Below are positions 35,238 through 44,091 of a DNA stretch of 64,000 nt, piece after piece (the first letter of the stretch is position 1; each line of letters starts with the position of its first letter). This DNA is from an uncultured Gammaproteobacteria bacterium (GTDB taxonomy: Bacteria; Pseudomonadota; Gammaproteobacteria; Pseudomonadales; Pseudohongiellaceae), in contig CAJWVZ010000002.1 in assembly GCA_913048385.1 (NCBI GenBank), forward strand, positions 62,001-126,000, written 5' to 3'. The notes below the pieces were generated by a model. It worked only from the letters and a program-made list of their open reading frames with translations. It searched no databases and was not told the origin of the DNA. A program made the translations under genes and the position numbers.

Positions 35238-38200
35238 TTAACTACGGATATTAATAATTGCGCTAGTCATCGCACTATTTGTCTCGATTGCCTTCGCGTT
35301 CGCTTGGAAATTTCGCTGGGCAGAGATAAGGTCAACTAACTCATTTGTTAAGTCGACATTAGATCGCTCTCGCGAACCAGATCTTATCGTTCCAAAACCC
35401 GCTGATCCTGCTTCTCCTAAACGTGCCGCGCCAGACTCTCCGGAGGCGACAAAAGCTGCGTCACCAAGCTGCTTGAGGCCTGTTGAGGAATTAAAGTTTG
35501 CAATAACGACTTTTCCTAAGGACTTTTGACTACCGTTTGAATAGCTTGCAACAATCAGTCCGTCATCGCCTATGCTGATTCCATTTATATCACCCTCCGG
35601 CTTACCGTCTTGTGATTGTGAGATGGCGGCGAAGGCTTGGTTGAACTGCGTGCTTCCGGTGTATGCAATCTTTACTGTGTTACCGGTGACCAAGGTGCTT
35701 TCTAATTCATAGGCAGTTGCCGGTGAGACTAGTGCGCCCGCTGAATCAAAAGTAATCTCACCGCGATCAAGAAATATAGGCGACCAAAAAGGTACGTTGT
35801 TCGCTTCAAAGTCCTGAGCATCGATACTCTCTTCCCACTGACCAGTCGCCGCATTCTGTCTCACATAAAGGTTACTACCCGAAAGCTTGTCTGAATCGAT
35901 TTTCGCGTACTGAGACGTCTTTCCGAATGCCGCGTCGACGTCCTCCAAGCCCCAGTCCTGCGAACCAATTAATTGAATGAAAGACCTTGAAGTAGCCGTC
36001 CCACCTGTGACTGTCAACGCAGTCTTTGCGGTATCAAAACCCACCTTAACGTTACTAATGGATTTACCATTCGCATCAGCCATCAGGTTCAACTGCTTCG
36101 CGAGCTCAGTCTGAAATGTGTCAATGTTATACTGACCAAGATCTAGCTTAATGGTATTTGTTACGCCATCGATCACTGCAGTGATGCTTTGATTGACTGC
36201 GGTGACATTAAATGCCTGGCCCGTATCCACGCCCATTGCGTTGCCAGTTAAGAAAGCTGGTGTAGATGCTGCACCGCGCTGGGTCGGTATATTATTAACT
36301 GGAGACTCAACCACGTCCGTCTTCAAGGAGTTATTTCTCGGAGGCTTAGCCGTGTCAATAGTTAATCCAAATAGCGCCACAGCTTGGTTACCACCAGTAT
36401 GATCAGCCGTTGAGCCAGTACGCGGAGGTCCGCCAGTTCCAGTCATTAAGGGACGAACCTCGATGCTAGAACCATCTCCGGTAACACCGCTTGAAAAAGT
36501 AAATTGGTTACCGGCATAGCTAACAGTAATGCCTTGGCCGGCTAAAAGTTGATCTGCAGCAGATTCTACGGTGGACCCGTTTCCCCTGACGCCTTCCAAC
36601 AACTGCTCAGAGCTGCTGGCGGTTTGCTTTGTCGTCGCCGTACCCTTAGAGGCTGTGGCCAAACTAGTATCGGCGACTGCCGTTCCAACGTTGAAAAGAG
36701 TATTAGTGACTGCGTTTAAACCACCCACTGAAATCGTATCAGGTGTCCCAGGCACCGCAGCATTCGCACCAGTATTGTGAAACTTAAACCCCTGATTCTT
36801 CGCATCATACTCAACTTTAATGTCGTTCCAGGCAGCCTGTTGACTTAGGTGCTTTGTTAACGCCGCAGCAACCTGCCAACCAGAAGATTTTATATTGTTC
36901 GTTCCACCATACACGCTGTTTTGATAAGACACATTGTCCTTATCTCCGGTCGCAGCAGAATTAGCAGCACCAAGATTATTTTTTCTCTCATTTTCTGCCT
37001 TAATGATGTCCGCTACATTTATTGAAAGATTTGCGTCAGCCGTCGCTGGGGTAACCGCACCAACCACGTAACGTTTTAAAACTAGGCGCCCAGGATCATC
37101 CGCGTTACCAGAACCTGTCCGAGTAAAGTCGAACTGCTTGTCGTCGCCAAAAGCCCTGTTAATTTCATTCGTAAGTTCTGTTGCAATCTCTTTTCCTGAG
37201 AGAACCTTATCCGCAAGAGGATGGTCCGATCTCATTCTGGACAACCCAACCGTCGTCCAATCGGACCCATTCACTCGCACTTCTATCATTTGACTGAGTG
37301 CGGCATCATCTATGGCAGCAAAATTTACTCCCTGCGACCCATTAGTAAGGTTTAGTCCATCTTTAAATGCAGTGCCAGCCGTCGAAGACACTGATGCCGG
37401 CTTTGAATCAACGGCAGCCTGAAGGTTGTCGAGTGACAATTTACGGTACGTTGTCCCCGCCGTAATCAAATACTGAGCGGCGTTACCACCAGCCCGTGCC
37501 AGTGCGTCGAGCTCAGATTGAGTTTTGATGTTTCCGTACTTATCAATAAATTGTTTGTCGTCACCTGCCGATGCTGACTGGGTCAAGGCTGATCGAACAT
37601 CCTGCCCATCGATCGTCACGTATGTCTGCCATTTACTGAAAGGTGATGCATCGGTCGGGTTCGATGTCTTAACATAATAAATAGTTGCAAGCTGCGCTTT
37701 ACCGTTGGAGCTGTAAGTAGTAAATGCGGTTGTCTTATGATAAGTCTCCGGCTTATTCGCGTTAAATGCTTCCGTTATCGGAGTCGCTGAGGACGGCAGA
37801 TTCAATCCTAAGTTTATCTGAGAAGTCGTGACAAATTCCTGTACGGTTTTCCGGGGAACTGTAAGGCCTGTAGTTTGAGCCTCAAAGTTCGCATTGTTGA
37901 TTGAGTCAACAGGAAGTATCTGCAATGCCTGTCCGGCCGAATTAACCATCTGGTTCTGGTCGTCTAACATAAATCCGCCGTTTCGGGTGTACATTTCAGC
38001 ACCGTCGACAGTCTTGAGCTTAAAGAATCCGTCGCCAGTAATAGCAAGATCCAGAGTGTTAGAGGAGAACTCAACGTTACCCTGCGTGTGCTCCTGCATG
38101 ATCTTGTTTAACGCAACACCAGAGCCTGCAATTGAACCCGCCTTTTGCAAAGGAGTGCTCGCAAAAATATCTCCAAAGTCAGCAGATGACCGCTTAAATC

Positions 38201-38291
38201 CGGCAGTGCCGGCGTTAGCAATATTGTTCGACGTGACGCTTAACTCTGTAGTTGCTGCGTTTAATCCTGTGAGTGAAGTATAAAATGACAT
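35238..38291 (-). CDS. flgE: Flagellar hook protein FlgE, oversized
   Basis: FlgE builds the hook. Both ends are typical: MSFYTSLTGLNAATTELSVT with SNNIANAGTAGFKRSSADFG, and VDLTNELVDLISAQRNFQAN with AKAIETNSAMTSAIINIRS. At 1,017 residues it is more than twice the enteric size (about 400). The extra sequence is in the central domains. The long hook fits the equally enlarged FlgK. It lies 28 nt upstream of flgF. Confidence 0.96.
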   Translation of the reverse strand: MSFYTSLTGLNAATTELSVTSNNIANAGTAGFKRSSADFGDIFASTPLQKAGSIAGSGVALNKIMQEHTQGNVEFSSNTLDLAITGDGFFKLKTVDGAEMYTRNGGFMLDDQNQMVNSAGQALQILPVDSINNANFEAQTTGLTVPRKTVQEFVTTSQINLGLNLPSSATPITEAFNANKPETYHKTTAFTTYSSNGKAQLATIYYVKTSNPTDASPFSKWQTYVTIDGQDVRSALTQSASAGDDKQFIDKYGNIKTQSELDALARAGGNAAQYLITAGTTYRKLSLDNLQAAVDSKPASVSSTAGTAFKDGLNLTNGSQGVNFAAIDDAALSQMIEVRVNGSDWTTVGLSRMRSDHPLADKVLSGKEIATELTNEINRAFGDDKQFDFTRTGSGNADDPGRLVLKRYVVGAVTPATADANLSINVADIIKAENERKNNLGAANSAATGDKDNVSYQNSVYGGTNNIKSSGWQVAAALTKHLSQQAAWNDIKVEYDAKNQGFKFHNTGANAAVPGTPDTISVGGLNAVTNTLFNVGTAVADTSLATASKGTATTKQTASSSEQLLEGVRGNGSTVESAADQLLAGQGITVSYAGNQFTFSSGVTGDGSSIEVRPLMTGTGGPPRTGSTADHTGGNQAVALFGLTIDTAKPPRNNSLKTDVVESPVNNIPTQRGAASTPAFLTGNAMGVDTGQAFNVTAVNQSITAVIDGVTNTIKLDLGQYNIDTFQTELAKQLNLMADANGKSISNVKVGFDTAKTALTVTGGTATSRSFIQLIGSQDWGLEDVDAAFGKTSQYAKIDSDKLSGSNLYVRQNAATGQWEESIDAQDFEANNVPFWSPIFLDRGEITFDSAGALVSPATAYELESTLVTGNTVKIAYTGSTQFNQAFAAISQSQDGKPEGDINGISIGDDGLIVASYSNGSQKSLGKVVIANFNSSTGLKQLGDAAFVASGESGAARLGEAGSAGFGTIRSGSRERSNVDLTNELVDLISAQRNFQANAKAIETNSAMTSAIINIRS

Positions 38292-38309
38292 GCTCTTAGT
38301 TCTCCTAAT

Positions 38310-39017
38310 TTAAATTTTTATGCGTCCAACTTCAGCCATGCTCAGCACGCGTCCGTCTTCCATCTCAATTTTCATTTCTTCAATGTCGCTGTCCCAACTT
38401 ACTGCCTTAATAATTTGATTATTTACCAGCGGAACGTTGGAATTTTCGTCACCGCGGGTCACGCTTAGATCCAGTTTGTATTGACCGGCTGGGGCATCCT
38501 CGCCGTCAGAGTCTTTACCGTTCCAAGTCAACTCAACCCCACCTGCTGGCATGTTAGTAATCGTCTCGCTGTACACCAGCGCATTGGACGCTGCGTCATA
38601 TATTCTGAATAAACCCGAGGACGCAGGCACAGCGAGATCGGCCTTAGAGGTGATCGTCTGTCCGGCCCCACCGGTAACTGTTCCCCCAACGAGCTCAATT
38701 TTCTTACCGAGGAGATTTGAGCCAAGAAGGAATCTTTCTGACTTGGAATCTTCGGCCATCGCATCGACGCTCGTCCGCACACCGGTCATCGCTTCTAGAG
38801 ATGAGAACTGTGCCAACTGAGAAACGAATGCCTCATTGTCCATAGGATCCAACGGGTTTTGGTTTTTAAGCTGCGTAGTAAAGAGCTGTAAGAATGCATC
38901 TCTCCCTAGGTCGTCCTCTTTAGCCGCTAGCTTGGCCTGCCGATCTTCATACTGCTCCATCGTTAAGATGTTAGAGGGCAAGCTTGATGTTATGTCTGTC
39001 GCCATTAACTGCTCCAA
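38310..39017 (-). CDS. flgD: Hook assembly scaffold FlgD
   Basis: 235 residues. The N-terminal segment DDLGRDAFLQLFTTQLKNQN with PLDPMDNEAFVSQLAQFSSL is the FlgD signature, followed by the FlgD Ig/Tudor-like part (GGVELTWNGKDSDGEDAPAG). It is the transient cap for hook growth. It lies between flgC and flgE. Confidence 0.96.
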   Translation of the reverse strand: MEQLMATDITSSLPSNILTMEQYEDRQAKLAAKEDDLGRDAFLQLFTTQLKNQNPLDPMDNEAFVSQLAQFSSLEAMTGVRTSVDAMAEDSKSERFLLGSNLLGKKIELVGGTVTGGAGQTITSKADLAVPASSGLFRIYDAASNALVYSETITNMPAGGVELTWNGKDSDGEDAPAGQYKLDLSVTRGDENSNVPLVNNQIIKAVSWDSDIEEMKIEMEDGRVLSMAEVGRIKI

Positions 39018-39038
39018 TTTTCACTAAAGATTCAAAAA

Positions 39039-39464
39039 TTAAACTTTAATTATTTCTAATGTTCTAACCATGAGGTCCTTTGCTGTAGAAACGATCTCAA
39101 CGTTATTCTGATAAGCACGCGAAGCGTCGAGCATTTCAATCAGCTCTTCGACCTCGTTCACATTTGAGGCGTATACGTATCCGTCAGCGTCTGCCATCGG
39201 GCTAGAGGGTTCGTAGATCTGTTCGATCGGTTTTGTGTCATCAACGATCTCGTCAACTCGAACCCCACCTGGTAATTCGCCAAACCCACCCGCGGTCTCT
39301 CCTTCAAGCAAAGCGCTAAAGACAGGTCTCTGTGCCCTGAAAGCACCTTCCGAAGTCCCCGAAACGACGCCAGCGTTTGCCAGGTTACTCGCGGTAGCGT
39401 TCATTCGAACTAGCTGCGCGTTAATCCCGCTTCCTGCAATTGACATTATCTTGTCAAATGACAT
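39039..39464 (-). CDS. flgC: Proximal rod protein FlgC
   Basis: 141 residues: IAGSGINAQLVRMNATASNL with ANAGVVSG at the N-terminus and VEELIEMLDASRAYQNNVEI with VSTAKDLMVRTLEI at the C-terminus. It starts 2 nt after the flgB stop. Confidence 0.96.
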   Translation of the reverse strand: MSFDKIMSIAGSGINAQLVRMNATASNLANAGVVSGTSEGAFRAQRPVFSALLEGETAGGFGELPGGVRVDEIVDDTKPIEQIYEPSSPMADADGYVYASNVNEVEELIEMLDASRAYQNNVEIVSTAKDLMVRTLEIIKV

Positions 39465-39466
39465 GA

Positions 39467-39886
39467 TTACTCTCCCCTAAAGGCTTTTCTAAGCCCTGAA
39501 ATTTTATTTTCCATGAACTGCACTGACGCTTGATAATCCACTACGGCTCGTCCGTAACGCGCCTGCTCCACACCAATTTCAACCGTGTTGTCATCGAGAC
39601 TCGGGTTAAAAGGAACAGGGTAAACAATACCCTCTTCCAAATCCGCCCAAGCCGGACGCATTGAGCCACCGAGGTGCCCTTTGTTTGTGTTTTCCGCCGT
39701 GATTGGCAGCGGCTCACCGCCTTCAGCGAATGATTTCCTTAAAAGGGAGGCAAAATCCAAATCCTTAGCCTTGTATCCTGGTGTTGTTGCATTCGCGATG
39801 TTGCCCGAGATCACCTCAAGCCTCTGATTTTTTACCGTCATCGCTGCATTATTAAATGCAAAGTAACTGTCTAGTGATCTGGCCAT
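39467..39886 (-). CDS. flgB: Proximal rod protein FlgB
   Basis: 139 residues: LEVISGNIANATTPGYKAKD with LDFASLL at the N-terminus and a C-terminal DYQASVQFMENKISGLRKAF. It is the first gene of the flgBCDEFGHIJKL-fliD operon, about 60 nt after the predicted sigma-54 transcription start. Confidence 0.96.
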   Translation of the reverse strand: MARSLDSYFAFNNAAMTVKNQRLEVISGNIANATTPGYKAKDLDFASLLRKSFAEGGEPLPITAENTNKGHLGGSMRPAWADLEEGIVYPVPFNPSLDDNTVEIGVEQARYGRAVVDYQASVQFMENKISGLRKAFRGE

Positions 39887-39957
39887 TATTTTTTCCCACC
39901 TCTCCTCAACAAAATGACTTTAGTTGTGAAGACATATACATTGTTTCTTAGACTTAA

Positions 39958-39972
39958 GCAGAAACCGTGCCA
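39958..39972 (-). promoter_or_regulatory. Sigma-54 promoter of the flgB-fliD operon
   Basis: On the minus strand: TGGCAC-GGTTT-CTGC, one mismatch from the -24/-12 consensus. The start is expected near 39946. It would drive the twelve rod, hook, ring and cap genes. Confidence 0.85.
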
Positions 39973-40101
39973 AAACAGGGAATTTATTTAAAAATCAAAA
40001 AAAATTCATTTTATTCAACCACATATGAAAAATTAATGATTAATTTAAGCATCTGCCTGTTACAAGCTAAAAGAAAATATTACCCAAAGGCGGCATGAAA
40101 G

Positions 40102-40116
40102 TGGCAAGTGGCAAGC
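40102..40116 (+). promoter_or_regulatory. Possible sigma-54 promoter of flgA
   Basis: TGGCAA-GTGGC-AAGC keeps the invariant GG and GC at the right distance, with a weaker -12 element. It lies in a small direct repeat of GTGGCAA/GCGGCAA. If used, transcription would begin near 40128, downstream of the first flgA ATG and 45 nt before the second. Confidence 0.4.
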
Positions 40117-40172
40117 GGCAAAAAAGCGGCATTACCGTAGCCCTCCCACTATTTTTTCTCTACACTTGCGGC

Positions 40173-41273
40173 ATGGAGCGACTGTCCACGATAAAAAAAA
40201 TCTACCCCGCCAAGAGTCGACTTTGGGCCACTCTTATCCTGGCATTCATCGCACAAGCCAGCTTCTCTCAACAATCAGCTCAACAAATCTCGGCTAAAGC
40301 GAATTTAGTGTCGGATGTCAAAGCTTGGGTCAGCGGCGAAGAAGGAATCTTGCCTGACAATATAGAGGTTCAAGCCAGCGATAGAAGATTCCGTGTCCCC
40401 AGCTGTGACACGGCGTTCGGGGTAGAGTTTGCTTTTGGCGCGAAAACTAATGTCCGTGTCAATTGCCCCAGCGAAAACTGGCAGGCAGTGTTGAGAATTC
40501 AAATTCAAAGACAAACCGAAGCGCTCGTTTATACGCGTGCACGCGGGCAGGGAAGTATCCTCACCGCTTCAGACATTGCGACCGAGTTCATCGATTCCGC
40601 AATTGCTGCAACCAAATTGCAACAAACCGATGCGGTGGGCCGAGTCCTCAAGCGAGCTGTTCAAAAAGGGGAATTAGTAAGACCAAATCAATTAGAAGAA
40701 ACCACTACAATATACTATGCAAATCAGATGCTTAAGAAGGGCAGTGTTGTTGATTTATCGACGCTTATACCAACGAATAAACCATATTCGGAGACACAAT
40801 TTGATCAACGACTTGACCCTGAAAGTTTAAGAAACTCAGTTCTAACTCGAGACATATCAATTAATGATATCGTCTCCAAATCAGATTTTGCGACGGCCCA
40901 ACAGGCCATTGTCATTACATCTCTCCTCGAACGGGGGAGTCTTTTCGATCAAAGTATGATTAAGCTGGAGATGCGAACAGGGCAGCTCCCTCAAGACGCG
41001 ATAACTGAGCTCTCGCAGCTTGCCAGAGCCACAGCAAAGCGACGCTTGAACCCAGGTTCAATAGTCAGGTTTTCGGACATATCTATCGAACCCCACGTGA
41101 AAGCTGGGCAGACTGTCACATTGAAGGTGCAACGCAGTCAGTTTACAGTGACGCTTGATATGTTGGCTGTGGAGGATGGTTACCTGGGCGATAGAATCAA
41201 ACTCCAAAACCAAGAGTCAAATGAAATTGTGTTTGCAACAGTTACAGGCGTTGGCCTCACAGAAAGACGCTAA
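40173..41273 (+). CDS. flgA: P-ring assembly chaperone FlgA
   Basis: FlgA is the periplasmic chaperone for FlgI. From the ATG at 40173 the protein has 366 residues with a signal peptide (RLWATLILAFIAQASFS, then QQ). The C-terminal SAF-like domain has NPGSIVRFSDISIEPHVKAG and QTVTLKVQRSQFTVTLDMLA. An in-frame ATG at 40095 would add 26 residues. I prefer 40173 because the signal peptide then starts properly and a possible sigma-54 site lies between the two. Neither start has a good ribosome site. It is divergent from flgB. Confidence 0.9.
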   Translation: MERLSTIKKIYPAKSRLWATLILAFIAQASFSQQSAQQISAKANLVSDVKAWVSGEEGILPDNIEVQASDRRFRVPSCDTAFGVEFAFGAKTNVRVNCPSENWQAVLRIQIQRQTEALVYTRARGQGSILTASDIATEFIDSAIAATKLQQTDAVGRVLKRAVQKGELVRPNQLEETTTIYYANQMLKKGSVVDLSTLIPTNKPYSETQFDQRLDPESLRNSVLTRDISINDIVSKSDFATAQQAIVITSLLERGSLFDQSMIKLEMRTGQLPQDAITELSQLARATAKRRLNPGSIVRFSDISIEPHVKAGQTVTLKVQRSQFTVTLDMLAVEDGYLGDRIKLQNQESNEIVFATVTGVGLTERR

Positions 41274-41314
41274 GCAAGACCCTAATTAAATTCGAGATAA
41301 CTTGTTTCATTCGG

Positions 41315-41341
41315 TAAAGTGTCACGCTCTGCTGTCGATGG
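41315..41341 (+). promoter_or_regulatory. Sigma-28 (FliA) promoter of flgMN
   Basis: TAAAGTGT-N11-GTCGATGG has exact spacing and a strong -35. Transcription would start near 41348, 58 nt before flgM. This gives the usual feedback in which FliA drives its own anti-sigma factor. Confidence 0.85.
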
Positions 41342-41405
41342 GTAATCCGTAGAAGTAAAAAATAAATCAAAATTTAAAATTGTCAATATATAGTAGGACA
41401 TAGCT

Positions 41406-41705
41406 ATGACAGACACTATAACCAACTCAAATAGCGTAAATGTAACGGCTAAAGCGGCCGTTGACGCCGTGAAACAAAATAAGGCAGACCAATCAAGCGC
41501 GATTAAACCAGCCCTCACCGAGGCAGTGACCAAAGCAATTGACAGTACAGTCGAATTATCAGGAACCCTAAAAGCGGAATTAGCGATAGCAGAATATGAC
41601 GCTAAGAAAGTTGCCGACATAAGGCTCGCTCTTGAGGGTGGGAATTATCCGCTAGATGATAAAAAGATTGCTGAGAGTTATATTCCTCTCGAGAAGCTGC
41701 TTTAA
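41406..41705 (+). CDS. flgM: Anti-sigma-28 factor FlgM
   Basis: 99 residues with a disordered polar N-terminal half and the conserved C-terminal sigma-binding helices (DSTVELSGTLKAELAIAEYD, AKKVADIRLALEGGNYPLDD, KKIAESYI). It holds FliA until the hook is complete and is then exported. It is followed by flgN. Confidence 0.95.
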   Translation: MTDTITNSNSVNVTAKAAVDAVKQNKADQSSAIKPALTEAVTKAIDSTVELSGTLKAELAIAEYDAKKVADIRLALEGGNYPLDDKKIAESYIPLEKLL

Positions 41706-41806
41706 TTACTTTAAGTGGCGTAGAAAATTAGTAGATCTCTCTTTCGATTGCTACTATTCAATCCGTCTCTTTAATTTAATTTTTAAAGTTAACGGAGAAA
41801 GACACA

Positions 41807-42175
41807 TTGGAAGAGCGCAACACCACCGCGTACGAACTCGATGCCTTACACGAACTCTTAGAGCGAGAATTTGAGTTTCTGAAATCTCAAGACTTCGATC
41901 AGTTCGAAGGCCTGCAAAAACGAAAACAAGAACTACTCGATTTTCTTATTGCATCCGCTCCCGAACACAATAAAAATTTGCAGCCAACGCCTGAGGCCAT
42001 TGAAGAAAACGAGGCCTTTTCAGCAAAGGTCTTAACGTGTCAGAATTTACATAAGCGCAACGAAATTCTAATTAATCAAAAGCTAACCGCGATCCAAGAA
42101 GCACTTGCAAGCCTCGGTCACGGAACTCAAATTGAAAAAAGCGGAACGTACGAGCACCTCAAGAAAAAAACGTGA
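41807..42175 (+). CDS. flgN: FlgK/FlgL export chaperone FlgN
   Basis: 122 residues, mostly helical (LDALHELLEREFEFLKSQDF; LQKRKQELLDFLIA; NLHKRNEILINQKLTAIQEA). The start is TTG at 41807, preceded by ACGGAGAAAG at a proper distance; no ATG lies in that position. It is about 100 nt after flgM and converges on fhlB. Confidence 0.88.
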   Translation: MEERNTTAYELDALHELLEREFEFLKSQDFDQFEGLQKRKQELLDFLIASAPEHNKNLQPTPEAIEENEAFSAKVLTCQNLHKRNEILINQKLTAIQEALASLGHGTQIEKSGTYEHLKKKT

Positions 42176-42191
42176 TAATCAACATCCGATT

Positions 42192-42206
42192 CCCAAAGTA
42201 ATTGGG
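42192..42206. terminator. Possible short bidirectional terminator between flgN and fhlB
   Basis: CCCAA (42192-42196) pairs with TTGGG (42202-42206) around a 5-nt loop in the 39-bp gap between convergent genes. TTTT follows 5 nt later on the plus strand. The stem is short, so this is a weak call. Confidence 0.25.
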
Positions 42207-42214
42207 CTGAGTTT

Positions 42215-42478
42215 TCAATGTGGAGTTTTGTCGCGTAACCAGTACGCCCATGACAACACTACCGCAACTGACTCAAATAAGACTTCCGGTATTTCATCGC
42301 CAACCGGCAACCCCTGAAGATAATTAGACAGCGCCTCATCCTCAAGAATAGGTATCTGCGCGTCTTGACCCGCTTCAATAAGTAAGTCAGCTTCTTCCCC
42401 TTCACCCTTTGCAACCAAGATTGGAGCGCCCGTTCCCGAGTACTCTAATGCCGCGGCTTTTTTATTTTTAAATTGCAT
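42215..42478 (-). CDS. FlhB C-terminal-like protein (FhlB)
   Basis: 87 residues resembling the cytoplasmic C-terminal domain of FlhB: KKAAALEYSGTGAPILVAKG; LLIEAGQDAQIPILEDEALS; LGLPVGDEIPEVLFESVAVV-like helix. In true FlhB the autocleavage site is NPTH; here SGTGAP stands at that place, as is common in stand-alone FhlB proteins. Its start overlaps the fliK stop, so the two are translationally coupled. A role with FliK in export switching is inferred. Confidence 0.85.
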   Translation of the reverse strand: MQFKNKKAAALEYSGTGAPILVAKGEGEEADLLIEAGQDAQIPILEDEALSNYLQGLPVGDEIPEVLFESVAVVLSWAYWLRDKTPH

Positions 42479-43593
42479 TACGCCCTCAAGTCCATGTTCC
42501 CACTCGGTTTTAGGAAAGACAGCCGATCCTCTTCTTGATAATTTCCACCACTAATTGTGCAGCGCGTGAGCTTTACTCCGACAGGTGCAAGCGAAGACTG
42601 TAATCTATCGACGTTGGCGCGAGCTAAGCTCGCCATTTTTTTATCTGATATACGTAGCGCGATACTGACTGAACTATCGTTAAGTAATTCAACGCGACAC
42701 CAAAAATTATTATTACTGCTAAAACTTAATTTTACTTCGATCGACCACTTATGCCGAACATGTTTCTTAGGATTGCTGCCTTTCCCTTCGATATAAACCT
42801 CAGCCATTGGGAAATCTGAAAACATCAAAACAAACCTGATCCCCGTTTCTCGCAGATCTTGCTTTACAAGATATTCGATCTTATTAGCTTCTAAATATTC
42901 CGTGAATAAATCGACCGCATCCAAGTCGAAATTAATTTTCTCTCGTTCTTTCATAGCTTTTGTTTTCTCAAGCAAGGTAGTGAACAGCTCACCGAAATTC
43001 AAAATTTTTTCCGAAGGATCAAGTAATACACTCGAACTAACCAGATTATATCCATTACTTTGCAGCTGCCGCTTGATTGCGATCCCATTAATTTTTTTTA
43101 AGGAATGGCTGAATGGCGCGACTAGTTGCGAGACAGATGGATCCGAAACTGATTTAGCCCATTCAGCCAAAGGACTGGCATTCAAAAACCCAACAGATTT
43201 TAACTTGGAGAAACTCGGATTAGAGATCAAGGTCGCTAGCGCACTAGGAGTAATCGAATGTATCGGGTTACTCGTTAGGCTCGGCGATAAATTTTTAGAA
43301 GCTGAATTAACATTTACCTGGGGTTCTAAAAAGGCACCCTTATTATCGGAGGAGACTTTAAAATCAAGCGTCTTTCCTTTCCAGTCATCGAGTGCGATTG
43401 GAAAGCTTCTGCCTTGATTCGCCAGCATAAACTCGACAGACCGGCCATCTCTTGCGATTAAGCCTCGGATAATCTGATCACTATTTAGGTTTAATTCTTT
43501 TGCAACGAGGGGTGAAAGTCTTACGATAGACACGGCCGATTGATCAGCAATCGGTACACGGACATATTGGCTTATGTTTTCAGGGCCATTCAC
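42478..43593 (-). CDS. fliK: Flagellar hook-length control protein FliK
   Basis: 371 residues. The N-terminal two thirds vary; the C-terminal domain has the FliK core features (SIEVKLSFSSNNNFWCRVEL; VSIALRISDKKMASLARANV; LQSSLAPVGVKLTRCTISGG). It measures the hook and triggers the switch of export specificity. It is coupled to fhlB downstream and lies 30 nt after the LysM protein. The assignment rests on the C-terminal pattern and the context. Confidence 0.8.
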   Translation of the reverse strand: MNGPENISQYVRVPIADQSAVSIVRLSPLVAKELNLNSDQIIRGLIARDGRSVEFMLANQGRSFPIALDDWKGKTLDFKVSSDNKGAFLEPQVNVNSASKNLSPSLTSNPIHSITPSALATLISNPSFSKLKSVGFLNASPLAEWAKSVSDPSVSQLVAPFSHSLKKINGIAIKRQLQSNGYNLVSSSVLLDPSEKILNFGELFTTLLEKTKAMKEREKINFDLDAVDLFTEYLEANKIEYLVKQDLRETGIRFVLMFSDFPMAEVYIEGKGSNPKKHVRHKWSIEVKLSFSSNNNFWCRVELLNDSSVSIALRISDKKMASLARANVDRLQSSLAPVGVKLTRCTISGGNYQEEDRLSFLKPSGNMDLRA

Positions 43594-43623
43594 TATTTTA
43601 AAATCTAAAAGTTAACTGATGGA

Positions 43624-44079
43624 TTAAGGGAAGTGCACCCAGCTATCACGAGACCGATCAGCACCACGCATTTCTCTTGAATTCATATCAAATAAGAGCG
43701 CAACAATATCCTCAGCATCCGGAATACGAAGTCTAAGCCCTGCTAACAAATAATTAGGATTACCGTTCCTAAAACTATTTGGATTTGCGCTCACGAAAGC
43801 ATCACGCAATATATTTTTTCGAATCGGAGTTTCACCGATTGCTCTTAATATAATATCGTCTAGGGTATCACCGGTACGAACCTGATAGTAACCGGAACTC
43901 ATTTCTTCATCGTCACGAACTTCTAGGTAATCTTGAATGTCATATCCTGCTAACAAAGTCTCAAGCGCCCGATCTAAATTCGAATCAGCGGCAACGGCAG
44001 ACGTCGTCAAGAAAAAAAAGGGCAATATTATTCCAGCAGCTGTTCTAATATTTTTAAACTGTCGTCCTATCTGTGTCAC
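43624..44079 (-). CDS. Secreted LysM/FimV-like protein
   Basis: 151 residues. A signal peptide (IILPFFFLTTSAVAA) is followed by a FimV-type LysM module at about 65-120: YYQVRTGDTLDDIILRAIGE, NPNSFRNGNPNYLLAGLRLR and IP. LysM modules bind peptidoglycan. Lying between the flgT-like gene and fliK, it may help anchor the ring structure in the wall; that is inference. Confidence 0.75.
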   Translation of the reverse strand: MTQIGRQFKNIRTAAGIILPFFFLTTSAVAADSNLDRALETLLAGYDIQDYLEVRDDEEMSSGYYQVRTGDTLDDIILRAIGETPIRKNILRDAFVSANPNSFRNGNPNYLLAGLRLRIPDAEDIVALLFDMNSREMRGADRSRDSWVHFP

Positions 44080-44091
44080 TTGATTACTCCT

